A stretch of DNA of 35,873 nt from Ignavibacteria bacterium (GTDB lineage Bacteria > Bacteroidota > Ignavibacteria > Tepidaquicellales > OLB5), in the NCBI GenBank assembly GCA_014879675.1, contig JACSRQ010000080.1:1-35873 (forward strand), read 5' to 3'. Position 1 is the first letter of the stretch. Each line of letters starts with the position of its first letter. The notes below the pieces were generated by a model. That model was not told where the DNA came from, searched no databases, and saw only the letters and a list, made by a program, of their open reading frames with translations. Below are positions 24,260 to 31,820 of this stretch, piece after piece. Position numbers and translations under genes: made by a program.

Positions 24260-25392
24260 AGTACCCGTTCAATAAACCGTTTTTAACAGGTAAGGAGATA
24301 GAGTATATTGTCCAGGCGGTCGCCTCGGGCAAGATCTCAGGAGACGGCAGCTTCACGAAGCTGTGCCACCGCTTTTTTGAAGAGCGGTTCGGATTCAGAA
24401 AAGTTATGCTCACAACTTCATGCAGCGATGCACTTGAAATGAGTGCCATACTTCTTGATTTCAAGCCGGGGGATGAAGTTATAATCCCTTCGTTTACCTT
24501 TGTATCAACAGCCAATGCGTTCGCGTTAAGGGGCGCCAAGATCGTTTTTGCCGATAGCGGAAAAGGTGACCCCAATATTGATCCTGAATTGATAGAAAGC
24601 CTTATAACTCCCGCAACCAAGGCTATAGTGCTTGTGCACTATGCAGGCATAGCCTGCGATATGGATGCCATCATGGATATTGCCTCACGCCATAAGCTGC
24701 ATGTTGTTGAAGACGCGGCGCACTCGGTTGATTCATATTACAAAGGCAAGCCGCTTGGTTCATTCGGAAGCCTTGCCGCATTCAGCTTCCACGAAACCAA
24801 AAATGTTATTTCGGGTGAAGGCGGAATGCTTGTAATAAATGATGAGCAGTTCATAAAACGCGCAGAAATTATACGTGAAAAAGGTACCAACCGTTCAGCA
24901 TTTTTCAGGGGCGAAGTTGATAAGTATAACTGGGTTGATATAGGTTCATCATTTCTGCCTTCGGAAATAATTGCGGCGTTCCTCTATGCGCAGCTTGAGA
25001 ATCTTGACAAAATTCAGAAGCGCAGAATATCGCTGTGGGAGCAGTATTATGAAGGCTTGAAGGGTGTGGCAGAAAAAGGATTTATTCAGCTTCCCGAAAT
25101 ACCCGATTACGCAACCAATAACGGACACATGTTTTATGTTCTTTGCCGCAGCCAGCAGGAAAGGCAGGAGCTGATCACGTTTATGAAAGAAGCGGACATC
25201 CTACCGACATTCCATTATTTGAGCCTGCATAAGTCGCCTTTCTTCGAAGGTAAACATGATGGCAGGGTACTGGTAAACTCTGATAATTACACCGATAAGC
25301 TGTTAAGAATGCCTTTATATTACGAGCTTCCGGATGAAGGAGTGAAGTTCATTACGGGAAAAATAAAGGAATTCTATGAAGGCCGGGAATAG
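24256..25392 (+). CDS. wecE: dTDP-4-amino-4,6-dideoxygalactose transaminase (WecE/RffA family)
   Basis: A 378-residue PLP transaminase that closely matches the WecE/RffA family along its length: SGKISGDGSFTKLCHRFFEE, LTTSCSDALEMSAILLD, IIPSFTFVSTANAFALRGAK, VPVHYAG-like VLVHYAGIACDMD, VVEDAAHSVDSYYKG and EIIREKGTNRSAFFRGEVDKY. Lys182 in FHETKNVISGEGGM holds PLP and Asp153 sits in VEDAAH. The track begins at 24226, but the ATG at 24256 with GGGAG about 8 nt upstream and the ATGA overlap fits better; the extra MGLERREHET is out of family. It converts dTDP-4-keto-6-deoxyglucose to the 4-amino sugar. No rmlA/rmlB is in the window to make that substrate. Confidence 0.92.
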   Translation: MKYPFNKPFLTGKEIEYIVQAVASGKISGDGSFTKLCHRFFEERFGFRKVMLTTSCSDALEMSAILLDFKPGDEVIIPSFTFVSTANAFALRGAKIVFADSGKGDPNIDPELIESLITPATKAIVLVHYAGIACDMDAIMDIASRHKLHVVEDAAHSVDSYYKGKPLGSFGSLAAFSFHETKNVISGEGGMLVINDEQFIKRAEIIREKGTNRSAFFRGEVDKYNWVDIGSSFLPSEIIAAFLYAQLENLDKIQKRRISLWEQYYEGLKGVAEKGFIQLPEIPDYATNNGHMFYVLCRSQQERQELITFMKEADILPTFHYLSLHKSPFFEGKHDGRVLVNSDNYTDKLLRMPLYYELPDEGVKFITGKIKEFYEGRE

Positions 25393-25418
25393 ATATTTCT
25401 CTACATATACTTCTCAGC

Positions 25419-25424
25419 AGGAGG
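25419..25424 (+). promoter_or_regulatory. Strong Shine-Dalgarno fixing a TTG start
   Basis: AGGAGG placed 7 nt before the TTG at 25432. It is unusually strong for this window, where most leaders lack a Shine-Dalgarno, and it supports TTG as a genuine initiator here. Confidence 0.8.
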
Positions 25425-25431
25425 ATGACCG

Positions 25432-26523
25432 TTGAAGGTACTTTACGTAAGCTCTAATGGCGGCATACATGATTACCGGTTCCTTAAAAAGCTGGTGGAA
25501 GACTACGAGGTCTTGTTCCTGCACTACGCATCCGGCGAGATAATAGATGAGATCGACAAACTTGATCATCTGCAGATAATTTCGAAGAAGCCGGCATTCC
25601 GATCCCTGCCAATTGCAAGCGAGCGCGGACATTTTCGGAGAGTATTAAATGAATTCAAACCCGATCTTATCCACAGCGGGTATGTATGGCAGGTGGGTAT
25701 TTTGGCGGCGGGCTCGGGATTTCATCCGCACTTATCAATGCCATGGGGCTCTGATATACTGATAGAACCGGATAAGAGCTTTTTCAAAAAAAAGCTTGTA
25801 GGAAAAGTGATAAAAACCTGTGATCATATACAGTGCGATGCAGAGTTTGTGAAACAGAAGATCATTTCAGATTACGGCAAACCAGCTGATGACATTACGG
25901 TTTTTCCCTGGGGAATAGACCTTAGTCTATTCAGCAGGAAGGATAAGTCCGAGGCACGGAAGCAGCTGAATCTAGACCCGGATAAGTTTATAATCATCTT
26001 CAACAGGCATTTTGAACCCGTTTACGGTGTAAGTTATCTGCTCGAGGCTTTCGCGAAATTTTCCCAAGGCAAAAATGATATTGAGATGTTAATGCTCTCT
26101 GAAGGCTCTGGTAAAACCGAAGCATTACGCTACATTACCGAAAAAGGGCTGGATGAAAAGATCCGAATACTTGGCAGGGTTCCTAATAAAGATCTGCCCT
26201 TGTTATTGAACGCATCGGATGTATATGTTTCCCCTTCGCTGAGTGATGGCACATCGCTCTCGCTGTTAGAGGCAATGGCATGCGGTCCGGGGCTGATAGT
26301 TACGGATGTACCGGCTATTAAAGAGTGGGTAACGGCTGAAAACGGCATAATGACAGCAAGAGGTAACTCCGCTGCGCTTGCCGAAGCTATGGAAAAATAC
26401 TACCGGTCGCCGGAGCTTGTGAGGGCTCATGGTGAAAAAAACTCGGTTATTGCGGCCGATAGAGCCGACTGGGATAAGAACTATCTGAAGCTGAAAGAGA
26501 TCTATTCAAAACTGCTCAGATAG
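25432..26523 (+). CDS. GT4-family glycosyltransferase
   Basis: A 363-residue GT-B enzyme. The TTG start at 25432 is supported by AGGAGG 7 nt upstream and by the N-terminus KVLYVSSNGGIHDYRFLKKL. N-terminal half includes KPDLIHSGYVWQVG and SMPWGSDILIEPDKS. The C-terminal half has FPWGIDLSLFSRKDKSEARK, IIIFNRHFEPVYGVSYLLEA, LGRVPNKDLPLLLNASDVYV and the donor-binding SDGTSLSLLEAMACGPGLIV; the first acid of the E-x7-E motif is Asp here. It acts on the cytoplasmic face. It is the last clear member of the plus-strand locus; the downstream hydrolase is 81 nt further on. Confidence 0.92.
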   Translation: MKVLYVSSNGGIHDYRFLKKLVEDYEVLFLHYASGEIIDEIDKLDHLQIISKKPAFRSLPIASERGHFRRVLNEFKPDLIHSGYVWQVGILAAGSGFHPHLSMPWGSDILIEPDKSFFKKKLVGKVIKTCDHIQCDAEFVKQKIISDYGKPADDITVFPWGIDLSLFSRKDKSEARKQLNLDPDKFIIIFNRHFEPVYGVSYLLEAFAKFSQGKNDIEMLMLSEGSGKTEALRYITEKGLDEKIRILGRVPNKDLPLLLNASDVYVSPSLSDGTSLSLLEAMACGPGLIVTDVPAIKEWVTAENGIMTARGNSAALAEAMEKYYRSPELVRAHGEKNSVIAADRADWDKNYLKLKEIYSKLLR

Positions 26524-26604
26524 ATCCGCTTGTTTTTTCTTCCCTAGTGTTTCCACTGTATGGATCCAAGATCAGTTAAATAGCTGTTACATAAGTGATT
26601 TTAT

Positions 26605-27294
26605 ATGAAACCAATTTTATTGCTGCACGGCGCGCTTGGCTCGAAAAGCCAGTTTGCGGAAATTTCGGAAATACTTTCTCAAAAGTATGAAGTATTTACT
26701 TTTGATTTCACGGGGCATGGCGCAAATCCACTTCCCGAAACTCAATTTACAATAGAAACATTTGCGCAGGATATTTCGGTTTTCATGCGCGCAAACGGAC
26801 TGGATGGTACGGATATATTCGGTTACAGTATGGGCGGGTATGCGGCCCTGTATGCCTCGGCTGCCGGATTGATAAACGCCGGCCGTATATTCACGCTTGC
26901 AACCAAATTTGAATGGAACGTAGAGATCGCCGCACGCGAAGCGAAGATGCTGGATGCGGGCAAGATCAAGCAGAAAGTACCGGCATTTGCCGAAGAGCTT
27001 GCCGCAAGGCATGGCAGCAGCAAGTGGGAATCATTGCTTGGGATGACCCGTGAAATGGTGAAACGTCTTGGTGATAAAAACCCGCTAAATAATGAAATGC
27101 TTGCAAAGGTGAATAATGAAGTACTTGTAAGCATTGGCGATAGGGATAAAATGGTGAGCCTTGAAGAAACAATAGCAGCCTACCGGGCGATAGAAAATGG
27201 ATCCCTGTTAGTGCTACCCAAAACAGAACACCCCATCGAAAGAGTTGATATTCAGCGACTAACCCATGAAATGAAGACTTTTTTTGGTAAGTAA
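26605..27294 (+). CDS. Alpha/beta-hydrolase fold protein
   Basis: A 229-residue alpha/beta hydrolase with a complete triad: nucleophile Ser75 in IFGYSMGGYAAL, acid Asp179 in SIGDRDKMV and His209 in KTEHPIE. The oxyanion HG occurs at residues 8-9 (LLLHGALGS). The fold is that of small esterases, thioesterases and BioH/MenH-like enzymes; the substrate cannot be told. It has no signal peptide, so it is cytoplasmic. It lies 81 nt after the GT4 gene and faces the minus-strand acetyltransferase, with only 16 nt between the two stop codons and no visible hairpin terminator. Confidence 0.9.
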   Translation: MKPILLLHGALGSKSQFAEISEILSQKYEVFTFDFTGHGANPLPETQFTIETFAQDISVFMRANGLDGTDIFGYSMGGYAALYASAAGLINAGRIFTLATKFEWNVEIAAREAKMLDAGKIKQKVPAFAEELAARHGSSKWESLLGMTREMVKRLGDKNPLNNEMLAKVNNEVLVSIGDRDKMVSLEETIAAYRAIENGSLLVLPKTEHPIERVDIQRLTHEMKTFFGK

Positions 27295-27310
27295 GGAAAA
27301 CAGATTAGAC

Positions 27311-27937
27311 TTATTTCAGCTTTGAAATATCATTCCCTGTCAGGTTGTGAACATTCCGTGTAATATTTTCTATGTCCCAATCCCACCACTTAATAGCAAG
27401 CAGTTCGCGTATCTTCTCAACCGAAAACCTTTTGCGAATCACTGCTGCGGGATTCCCGCCAACAATTGCATACGGCTCAACATCTTTGGTAACGGTGGAG
27501 TTGGCCGCAATAATAGCGCCATCGTGAACTGTGATACCCGCCATAAGAGTTGCATTATAACCTATCCAGACATCATTACCAATTACCAGGTCGCCTTTAT
27601 TTGGATAGCTGCGTCCCTCCATGGCACCCTCCCAGCCATTGCCGAAAATTGCGAATGGATATGCAGAGATTGAATCGTTAAGATGGTTTGCGCCGTTCAT
27701 TATGAACTTAACATCCGAAGCGATCATGCAAAATTTACCGATGATAAGCTTATCACCGGTAAAATCAAAATGATACTTAACATTCTTTTCAAAGTTGTGA
27801 ACATCTTCAAAATCATCGTAGTAGGTATAATCTCCAACAACAATGTTCGGATTTTCTATAATGTTTTTCAGAAAACAAAGCCTCTCGTATCCCGCAAGCG
27901 GGTAAATGGTATTTTTATCCGGACCGTTTTGTGACAT
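27311..27937 (-). CDS. Vat/CatB-like hexapeptide acetyltransferase (xenobiotic acyltransferase family)
   Basis: A 208-residue left-handed beta-helix enzyme. The full-length pattern fits the xenobiotic acyltransferase group (streptogramin Vat and CatB): NIVVGDYTYYDDFEDVHNFE, LIIGKFCMIASDVKFIMNGANH with the candidate catalytic His85, AIFGNGWE, GDLVIGNDVWIGYNATLMAG and AIVGGNPAAVIRKRF, ending IKWWDWDIE. Members acetylate hydroxyl groups of antibiotics with acetyl-CoA. Environmental homologues are often without proven resistance activity, so resistance is only a possibility. It follows the ion-channel-like gene by 17 nt on the same strand and is probably co-transcribed. ATG start at 27937. Confidence 0.88.
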   Translation of the reverse strand: MSQNGPDKNTIYPLAGYERLCFLKNIIENPNIVVGDYTYYDDFEDVHNFEKNVKYHFDFTGDKLIIGKFCMIASDVKFIMNGANHLNDSISAYPFAIFGNGWEGAMEGRSYPNKGDLVIGNDVWIGYNATLMAGITVHDGAIIAANSTVTKDVEPYAIVGGNPAAVIRKRFSVEKIRELLAIKWWDWDIENITRNVHNLTGNDISKLK

Positions 27938-27954
27938 AATAATATAAATATTTA

Positions 27955-28899
27955 TTAACTTGCTGCTCTCATTATTAAAAACACATTTAAAAGAGTGTAA
28001 ACTGCAACTACAGAATAAAAGCTGAGCCTATCAAGCTTCTTCGCTTTTTCGATATACACGGGTTTTTCGGTTTCATTCCACTTAAATGAAATAACAGCAA
28101 CCACAAGAACTACAAATATTGCAATAAATGTAATGTTGTGGATATTATCAAAAAGCGTATTTGATACAGTTGAAGGTACGGCTGATTCGACAATGTATTT
28201 GTTTCCAACCGCTGCAAATAATCCGCCTACACAAAGCCCGAGCCTGTCAGATGGCTTTACGAAGAATGCAAGCAGCACGATCGAAAAGGCAACATAAACG
28301 CCGGTCAGCATTTTGAACAGGGTGTTCCATGAATTTTCGCGGGTAAGATAAATATCAGCGGTAACAGAAGGGTATGTACTTGTGCCTTTTATGACCGGGT
28401 CACCGAATGTTGTATTATAAGTTTGGTTATTTACGTAAAATGCCAGTGAATCAATTTTCCAGTTGCTGAGAACAAGGTTAGAATCGATAGCGGAGTTGCC
28501 AATATCCGAAACAAACGCCAGCTTCTTTGTGTCATAAATAGTGTGATCAATATGGAGCGTGAGTTTCTGCTTATCGAAAGGAAATGCCGATACATCCCAC
28601 TCCTTAAAAACTACGGAATTGAATTTCATCATAACCCAATTAACGCCTTCCTTTTTCATTTGGGAATAATTTGAAAAAGAGGAGGACTTGGAGTTCGTTA
28701 CCTCAAGCGCATCATTGAACTGCAGGCTGTCATCTGAATAATTGACCCACATCCAGAAGTCTGCCGAAAAGCTCTGGTCGCTGATATTGAAATCAGTAAG
28801 AGAATTAAAGTATATGCCGATCTTACATGAATCTTCAGCTGATCTCAGCGGAGAGGAGATCAGAAATAATGCCATCAATATTAGCGGAATTTTTTTCAT
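27955..28899 (-). CDS. Pentameric ligand-gated ion channel-like protein (Cys-loop superfamily, prokaryotic)
   Basis: A 314-residue protein with the pLGIC plan. Signal peptide (about 1-21); an extracellular beta-sandwich of about 170 residues with the signature FPFDKQKLTLHI (106-117) and NWKIDSLAFYV; then four membrane helices at about 193-213, 219-238, 251-272 and 291-311. An ungapped match to the Gloeobacter channel GLIC, recalled from memory, covers KIGIYFNSLTDF, YPFD-like FPFD, the WxIxS strand and VESAVPST against VETNLPKT in the M2-M3 loop. It has no Cys-loop disulfide, as usual in bacteria. The predicted M2 is glycine-rich (GLCVGGLFAAVGNKY). The usual M1 proline is absent. Divergent from alkC, upstream of the acetyltransferase. 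Confidence 0.82.
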   Translation of the reverse strand: MKKIPLILMALFLISSPLRSAEDSCKIGIYFNSLTDFNISDQSFSADFWMWVNYSDDSLQFNDALEVTNSKSSSFSNYSQMKKEGVNWVMMKFNSVVFKEWDVSAFPFDKQKLTLHIDHTIYDTKKLAFVSDIGNSAIDSNLVLSNWKIDSLAFYVNNQTYNTTFGDPVIKGTSTYPSVTADIYLTRENSWNTLFKMLTGVYVAFSIVLLAFFVKPSDRLGLCVGGLFAAVGNKYIVESAVPSTVSNTLFDNIHNITFIAIFVVLVVAVISFKWNETEKPVYIEKAKKLDRLSFYSVVAVYTLLNVFLIMRAAS

Positions 28900-28908
28900 T
28901 AAATATCT

Positions 28909-28941
28909 CAGAATTAAACTTTAATTTTACGATTCTGCAAA
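28909..28941 (-). promoter_or_regulatory. Candidate Bacteroidota-type promoter of the ion-channel gene
   Basis: Minus strand: TTTG (28941-28938), 21 nt, TAATTCTG (28916-28909), one base off TAnnTTTG. Spacing equals that of the two T9SS promoters. The box lies only about 10 nt from the ATG, so transcription would give an almost leaderless mRNA, which makes the assignment less certain. Confidence 0.3.
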
Positions 28942-29016
28942 GTTAATAATGAGGTTGCTCAATTGTAAGATACTAATTTACGCAGATTTCAATAACTCTA
29001 AATAGAAAGTACCGAT

Positions 29017-30099
29017 ATGGCAGAACCGCTTAAAAATATGTATAGTAAAGCTTACCTGGCAAGATTCGCAGATGTTTTTGCGGAGCTTGAAACCGCATTC
29101 AGCAAAAAGAAATTCCTCACTCTTGTGTTTGATAACGAATGGGAACAGAAAGAACTGAAGCAAAGAATGCGCCACATCTCTATTTGTCTTCATAAATCAC
29201 TTCCCGGCGGATATGAAAAGAATATTTCCGTATTAATAAAGGCAGTTAAAAAATTCAGCGGATTTCTATCTATGACATTTCCGGACTATGTTGAAGTATA
29301 TGGACTTGATAACCCGAAGCTATCTGTAAAGGCACTTGAACTATTCACACAATACGGCAGCAGCGAATTTGCCGTGAGGCCGTTCATAATTAAATATCCC
29401 GCAATTCTGATGCCTCAAATGCTCAAATGGGCAGGACATAAGAATCACCACGTGCGCAGGCTTGCCAGCGAAGGCTCACGCCCAAGGCTGCCATGGGCAA
29501 TCGCACTGCCGGAGTTCAAAAAGGATCCCGCACCGGTGTTAAAGATACTGGAAGTTCTGAAAAACGATGAATCGGAATACGTAAGAAAAAGTGTTGCCAA
29601 TAACCTGAACGATATTTCAAAAGATAATCCGGATATTGCACTTAAGACAGCGGCGAAGTGGTATGGGAAGAATAAAAACACTAATTGGATAGTTAAACAC
29701 GGAATGCGCGGCCTGCTGAAGAAGGGAAACAAAACCGCCTTGAAGCTGTTTGGTTGGCACGGAGCCGAGGGAATAAAAGTGAGATCGCTGAAGCTTAGCG
29801 CAGAGAAAATAAAGCTAGGTCAAAAGTTTGAATTCATGTTTCAAATGCTGCCCGTCGATCCGGGTAATGGCAATGTAAGGATCGAGTACACTATTGATTT
29901 CCTTACATCAACAGGCAAAGTGAGCAGGAAAATATTCAAAATAACCGAAGGAAATTTTGAGAAAGGGAAAAAATACGGATTCAATCGTAAACATTCACTG
30001 AAGGATCTGACCACAAGAAAACATTTTAAAGGTGGCCATACACTGGGAATAGTCATCAATGGCGAAACACTGGCAGAGAAGAAATTCACTGTTGTTTAA
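29017..30099 (+). CDS. alkC: DNA alkylation-repair glycosylase, AlkC type (HEAT-like repeat plus Ig-like domain)
   Basis: A 360-residue protein. Residues 1-240 are HEAT-like repeats of the AlkC/AlkD DNA glycosylase superfamily, with the strongly conserved block NHHVRRLASEGSRPRLPWAI followed by DESEYVRKSVANNLNDISKD. These proteins excise 3-methyladenine and other alkylated bases. The remaining 110 residues form a beta-rich Ig-like domain (ending GGHTLGIVINGETLAEKKF), a feature of AlkC enzymes. ATG at 29017; it is transcribed divergently from the ion-channel gene with about 117 bp between. The 360-residue length is typical. It stands outside the polysaccharide function and is probably an independent gene. 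Confidence 0.85.
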   Translation: MAEPLKNMYSKAYLARFADVFAELETAFSKKKFLTLVFDNEWEQKELKQRMRHISICLHKSLPGGYEKNISVLIKAVKKFSGFLSMTFPDYVEVYGLDNPKLSVKALELFTQYGSSEFAVRPFIIKYPAILMPQMLKWAGHKNHHVRRLASEGSRPRLPWAIALPEFKKDPAPVLKILEVLKNDESEYVRKSVANNLNDISKDNPDIALKTAAKWYGKNKNTNWIVKHGMRGLLKKGNKTALKLFGWHGAEGIKVRSLKLSAEKIKLGQKFEFMFQMLPVDPGNGNVRIEYTIDFLTSTGKVSRKIFKITEGNFEKGKKYGFNRKHSLKDLTTRKHFKGGHTLGIVINGETLAEKKFTVV

Positions 30100-30149
30100 T
30101 GTTCGGGGTTTTGCATTCCTAAACTGGAGTATGGGAATGAGTAGAGAGG

Positions 30150-30216
30150 AATGAACTACTCACCAAATAGCCTACTCAACCACTTACTACTGAACTGCTT
30201 ACATACTCAACTATTC
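30150..30216. repeat. Degenerate CTACTCA-like microrepeat tract
   Basis: About 65 bases with irregular repetition of ACTACTCA / CCTACTCAAC / CATACTCAAC units separated by 3-8 bases. Irregular units and no fixed spacers rule out CRISPR. Confidence 0.6.
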
Positions 30217-30245
30217 AGATGCTTCAAGAGTACTAAACCACCCCA

Positions 30246-30315
30246 GCATCAGTTGACTGGCGTCAACTGATGCTTTCCCCTCCTTACGACTGCTGGCGCA
30301 GTCTCAAAGGAGGGG
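30246..30315. repeat. Nested perfect hairpins
   Basis: A perfect 12-bp stem GCATCAGTTGAC-tggc-GTCAACTGATGC (30246-30273) is followed by CCCCTCCTT...AAGGAGGGG (30277-30315) enclosing GACTGC-tggc-GCAGTC. The shared tggc loop suggests the pieces come from a common repeat family. It could also act as a bidirectional terminator for the convergent genes. Confidence 0.75.
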
Positions 30316-30401
30316 AGCTATTATTATGCGACCCACCGATTAATATTATTCCAAAACCGGAGTTTGGGAATGAGGACCCAATATAAATTCATGGTCTGAT
30401 T

Positions 30402-30522
30402 TGTAGAGACGATGCGCTGCATCGTCTCATAACTTGCAGGAATGCGTTAACTTTGAGACGACCCGCCCATGCCTTTGGTTTGTCAGGCGGGTCGCCTCAA
30501 CAGAAACAATTGAGTCTCTACA
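30402..30522. repeat. 121-bp composite palindromic element
   Basis: Bounded by inverted repeats TGTAGAGAC (30402-30410) and GTCTCTACA (30514-30522). Inside are a perfect GAGACGATGC-gct-GCATCGTCTC hairpin (30406-30428) and a second stem GAGACGACCCGCC / GGCGGGTCGCCTC (30455-30498) with one mismatch. Together they make a cloverleaf-like fold. No ORF lies inside, so a non-autonomous repeat element is likely. Confidence 0.75.
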
Positions 30523-30554
30523 GGATCAATTAAGGTGAGTAATGACCCTTAGTA

Positions 30555-31163
30555 TCAATCAAGGAACCAATACATATAATTTGGAGCAAACCGGAGTGCA
30601 GCGAAGATCAGCAGGTAAAACATTGCGGCATAAAGATACTTTCTGCTGATACCATTTTTCCGCATATCAAGTATTGCCAATATAATGGGAATGATAATAA
30701 GAAAAAATGCCAGCAGGTAAAAAAGCATTACTCCGGAATTCCACACAAAAGAAATATCATTGTGGGGCAGCAATGATTTCGGATCATACATCGAAGATGT
30801 TCCCGACCAGAAAACATGCTGAAGCCCGTTTGCCCAGTATGGAATACAAACCCATCCAAGGCAAAAAGTTAGAAGTAATATTGTGTAGTTAAGTATCTTA
30901 TCGGAAGCAGCTGCTTTTTTTCCTATGGCAGATTTTATGAAGATCAAAACCGAAAAAACGGAAAGGATCAACCCGGGATATATCAGCAGCCTCCGCAGCC
31001 AGTCAAGCCCATCGGGGTATGGATTCATTGATCCCGCCCCCACGAAGTTATCCACTTCGACGGGTTTATCTATTATTATAAATGCGAGAATTGAAGTAAG
31101 AATTACAGCGGCAAGAACCGAAAGCATGGAAATTGTGCTGATATGAATTTGCGGTTTTTTCAA
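30555..31163 (-). CDS. Uncharacterised membrane protein (202 aa)
   Basis: A 202-residue protein with about five hydrophobic segments: an N-terminal one after MKKPQIHISTISML, then DWLRRLLIYPGLILSV, NYTILLLTFCLGWVCI, VMLFYLLAFFLIIIPI and YLYAAMFYLLIFAALRF. No family recognised. The start is TTG at 31163 (an in-frame ATG appears 12 codons later). The gene is transcribed away from the GT operon, 130 bp past the cupin gene. It converges on alkC across the repeat-rich interval. Function unknown. Confidence 0.7.
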   Translation of the reverse strand: MKKPQIHISTISMLSVLAAVILTSILAFIIIDKPVEVDNFVGAGSMNPYPDGLDWLRRLLIYPGLILSVFSVLIFIKSAIGKKAAASDKILNYTILLLTFCLGWVCIPYWANGLQHVFWSGTSSMYDPKSLLPHNDISFVWNSGVMLFYLLAFFLIIIPIILAILDMRKNGISRKYLYAAMFYLLIFAALRFAPNYMYWFLD

Positions 31164-31295
31164 CGGGATAAATTTAGATTAGCAACCGGAAAGTTTCTTA
31201 GTATTATATGCTTATAGTCGTTCTCTTTTAATAATGTTCCTAATGTTTAAAAGCAAAATGCTGAATTTTAATGGTTTCCCGTAAGAAAGCAGCTA

Positions 31296-31799
31296 TCAAA
31301 TAAACAGATTAAATATCATTGAAACCATTTTTTGCAAAAAAACCGGGATCCCGGGATGATATATATTATACTTTCCGCACATACGCGCTGCCTGCAGGAA
31401 TGTGGGAGCTCCGTTTGGTTTTGTTTTGCCTGCTGTTGCGAGGGCGAACATTTCCACAAAAAAATCTTCAGTATTGGCGGCAGGCATAAAGCTTACAAGA
31501 AGTGTCGAAGTTGTTTCGGAATTGTTCCACCACCTGTGCGCAATTCCTTTTGGCATTACAGCCTTCTGGCCGGGCCTGATAACTATTGTTTGTTTTCCAA
31601 CTTCTACATTTACGCAGCCTGTTTGTACTTCAAAAACCTCATCCTGTTCGGTATGATGATGTTTCATCGGCACGGCGCTTCCCGGCGCAAGCGTGAGATG
31701 AAACTTCATGAGCTTGCCGCCTGTCATAGCCGCGGTTTCGGTAAAACGCAGCGTTTCTCCGGTAGCCGTGTTTATAATAACCTGGTCTTTAGCCGCCAA
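31296..31799 (-). CDS. Cupin-domain protein
   Basis: A 167-residue single-domain cupin. Motif 1 PMKHHHTEQDEVFEVQTG gives His47, His49 and Glu54; motif 2 GQKAVMPKGIAHRWWN gives His88. All four metal-ligand positions of the canonical cupin are present. It could be an isomerase, dioxygenase or sensor; specificity is unclear. A C-terminal hydrophobic tail (MVSMIFNLFI) is unusual. The start is TTG at 31799, 22 nt from the stop of the GT-C gene on the same strand, so it probably belongs to the minus-strand glycan operon, although a cupin also occurs in unrelated contexts. Confidence 0.82.
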   Translation of the reverse strand: MAAKDQVIINTATGETLRFTETAAMTGGKLMKFHLTLAPGSAVPMKHHHTEQDEVFEVQTGCVNVEVGKQTIVIRPGQKAVMPKGIAHRWWNNSETTSTLLVSFMPAANTEDFFVEMFALATAGKTKPNGAPTFLQAARMCGKYNIYHPGIPVFLQKMVSMIFNLFI

Positions 31800-31820
31800 C
31801 TATACTTTGCTCTATACTTG

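Larger units (their letters stand above)
30115..30371. repeat. Two copies of a hairpin ATTCC-AAAC-yGGA-GT-TGGGAAT
   Basis: Copy 1 (30115-30138): ATTCCTAAAC TGGA GTATGGGAAT. Copy 2 (30348-30371): ATTCCAAAAC CGGA GTTTGGGAAT. Both fold into a near-complete 10-bp stem, and arm changes in copy 2 preserve most pairing. They bracket the other hairpins of this 455-base gene-free interval between the convergent alkC and 30555 genes. Confidence 0.7.

Noticed and set aside
24195-24620. 141-aa minus-strand ORF
   Set aside because: Antisense to the WecE-like transaminase, whose motifs are unambiguous.
27311-27937. Calling the acetyltransferase an antibiotic-resistance gene
   Set aside because: Family resemblance to Vat/CatB is good, but environmental homologues often lack resistance activity and nothing in the context shows it.
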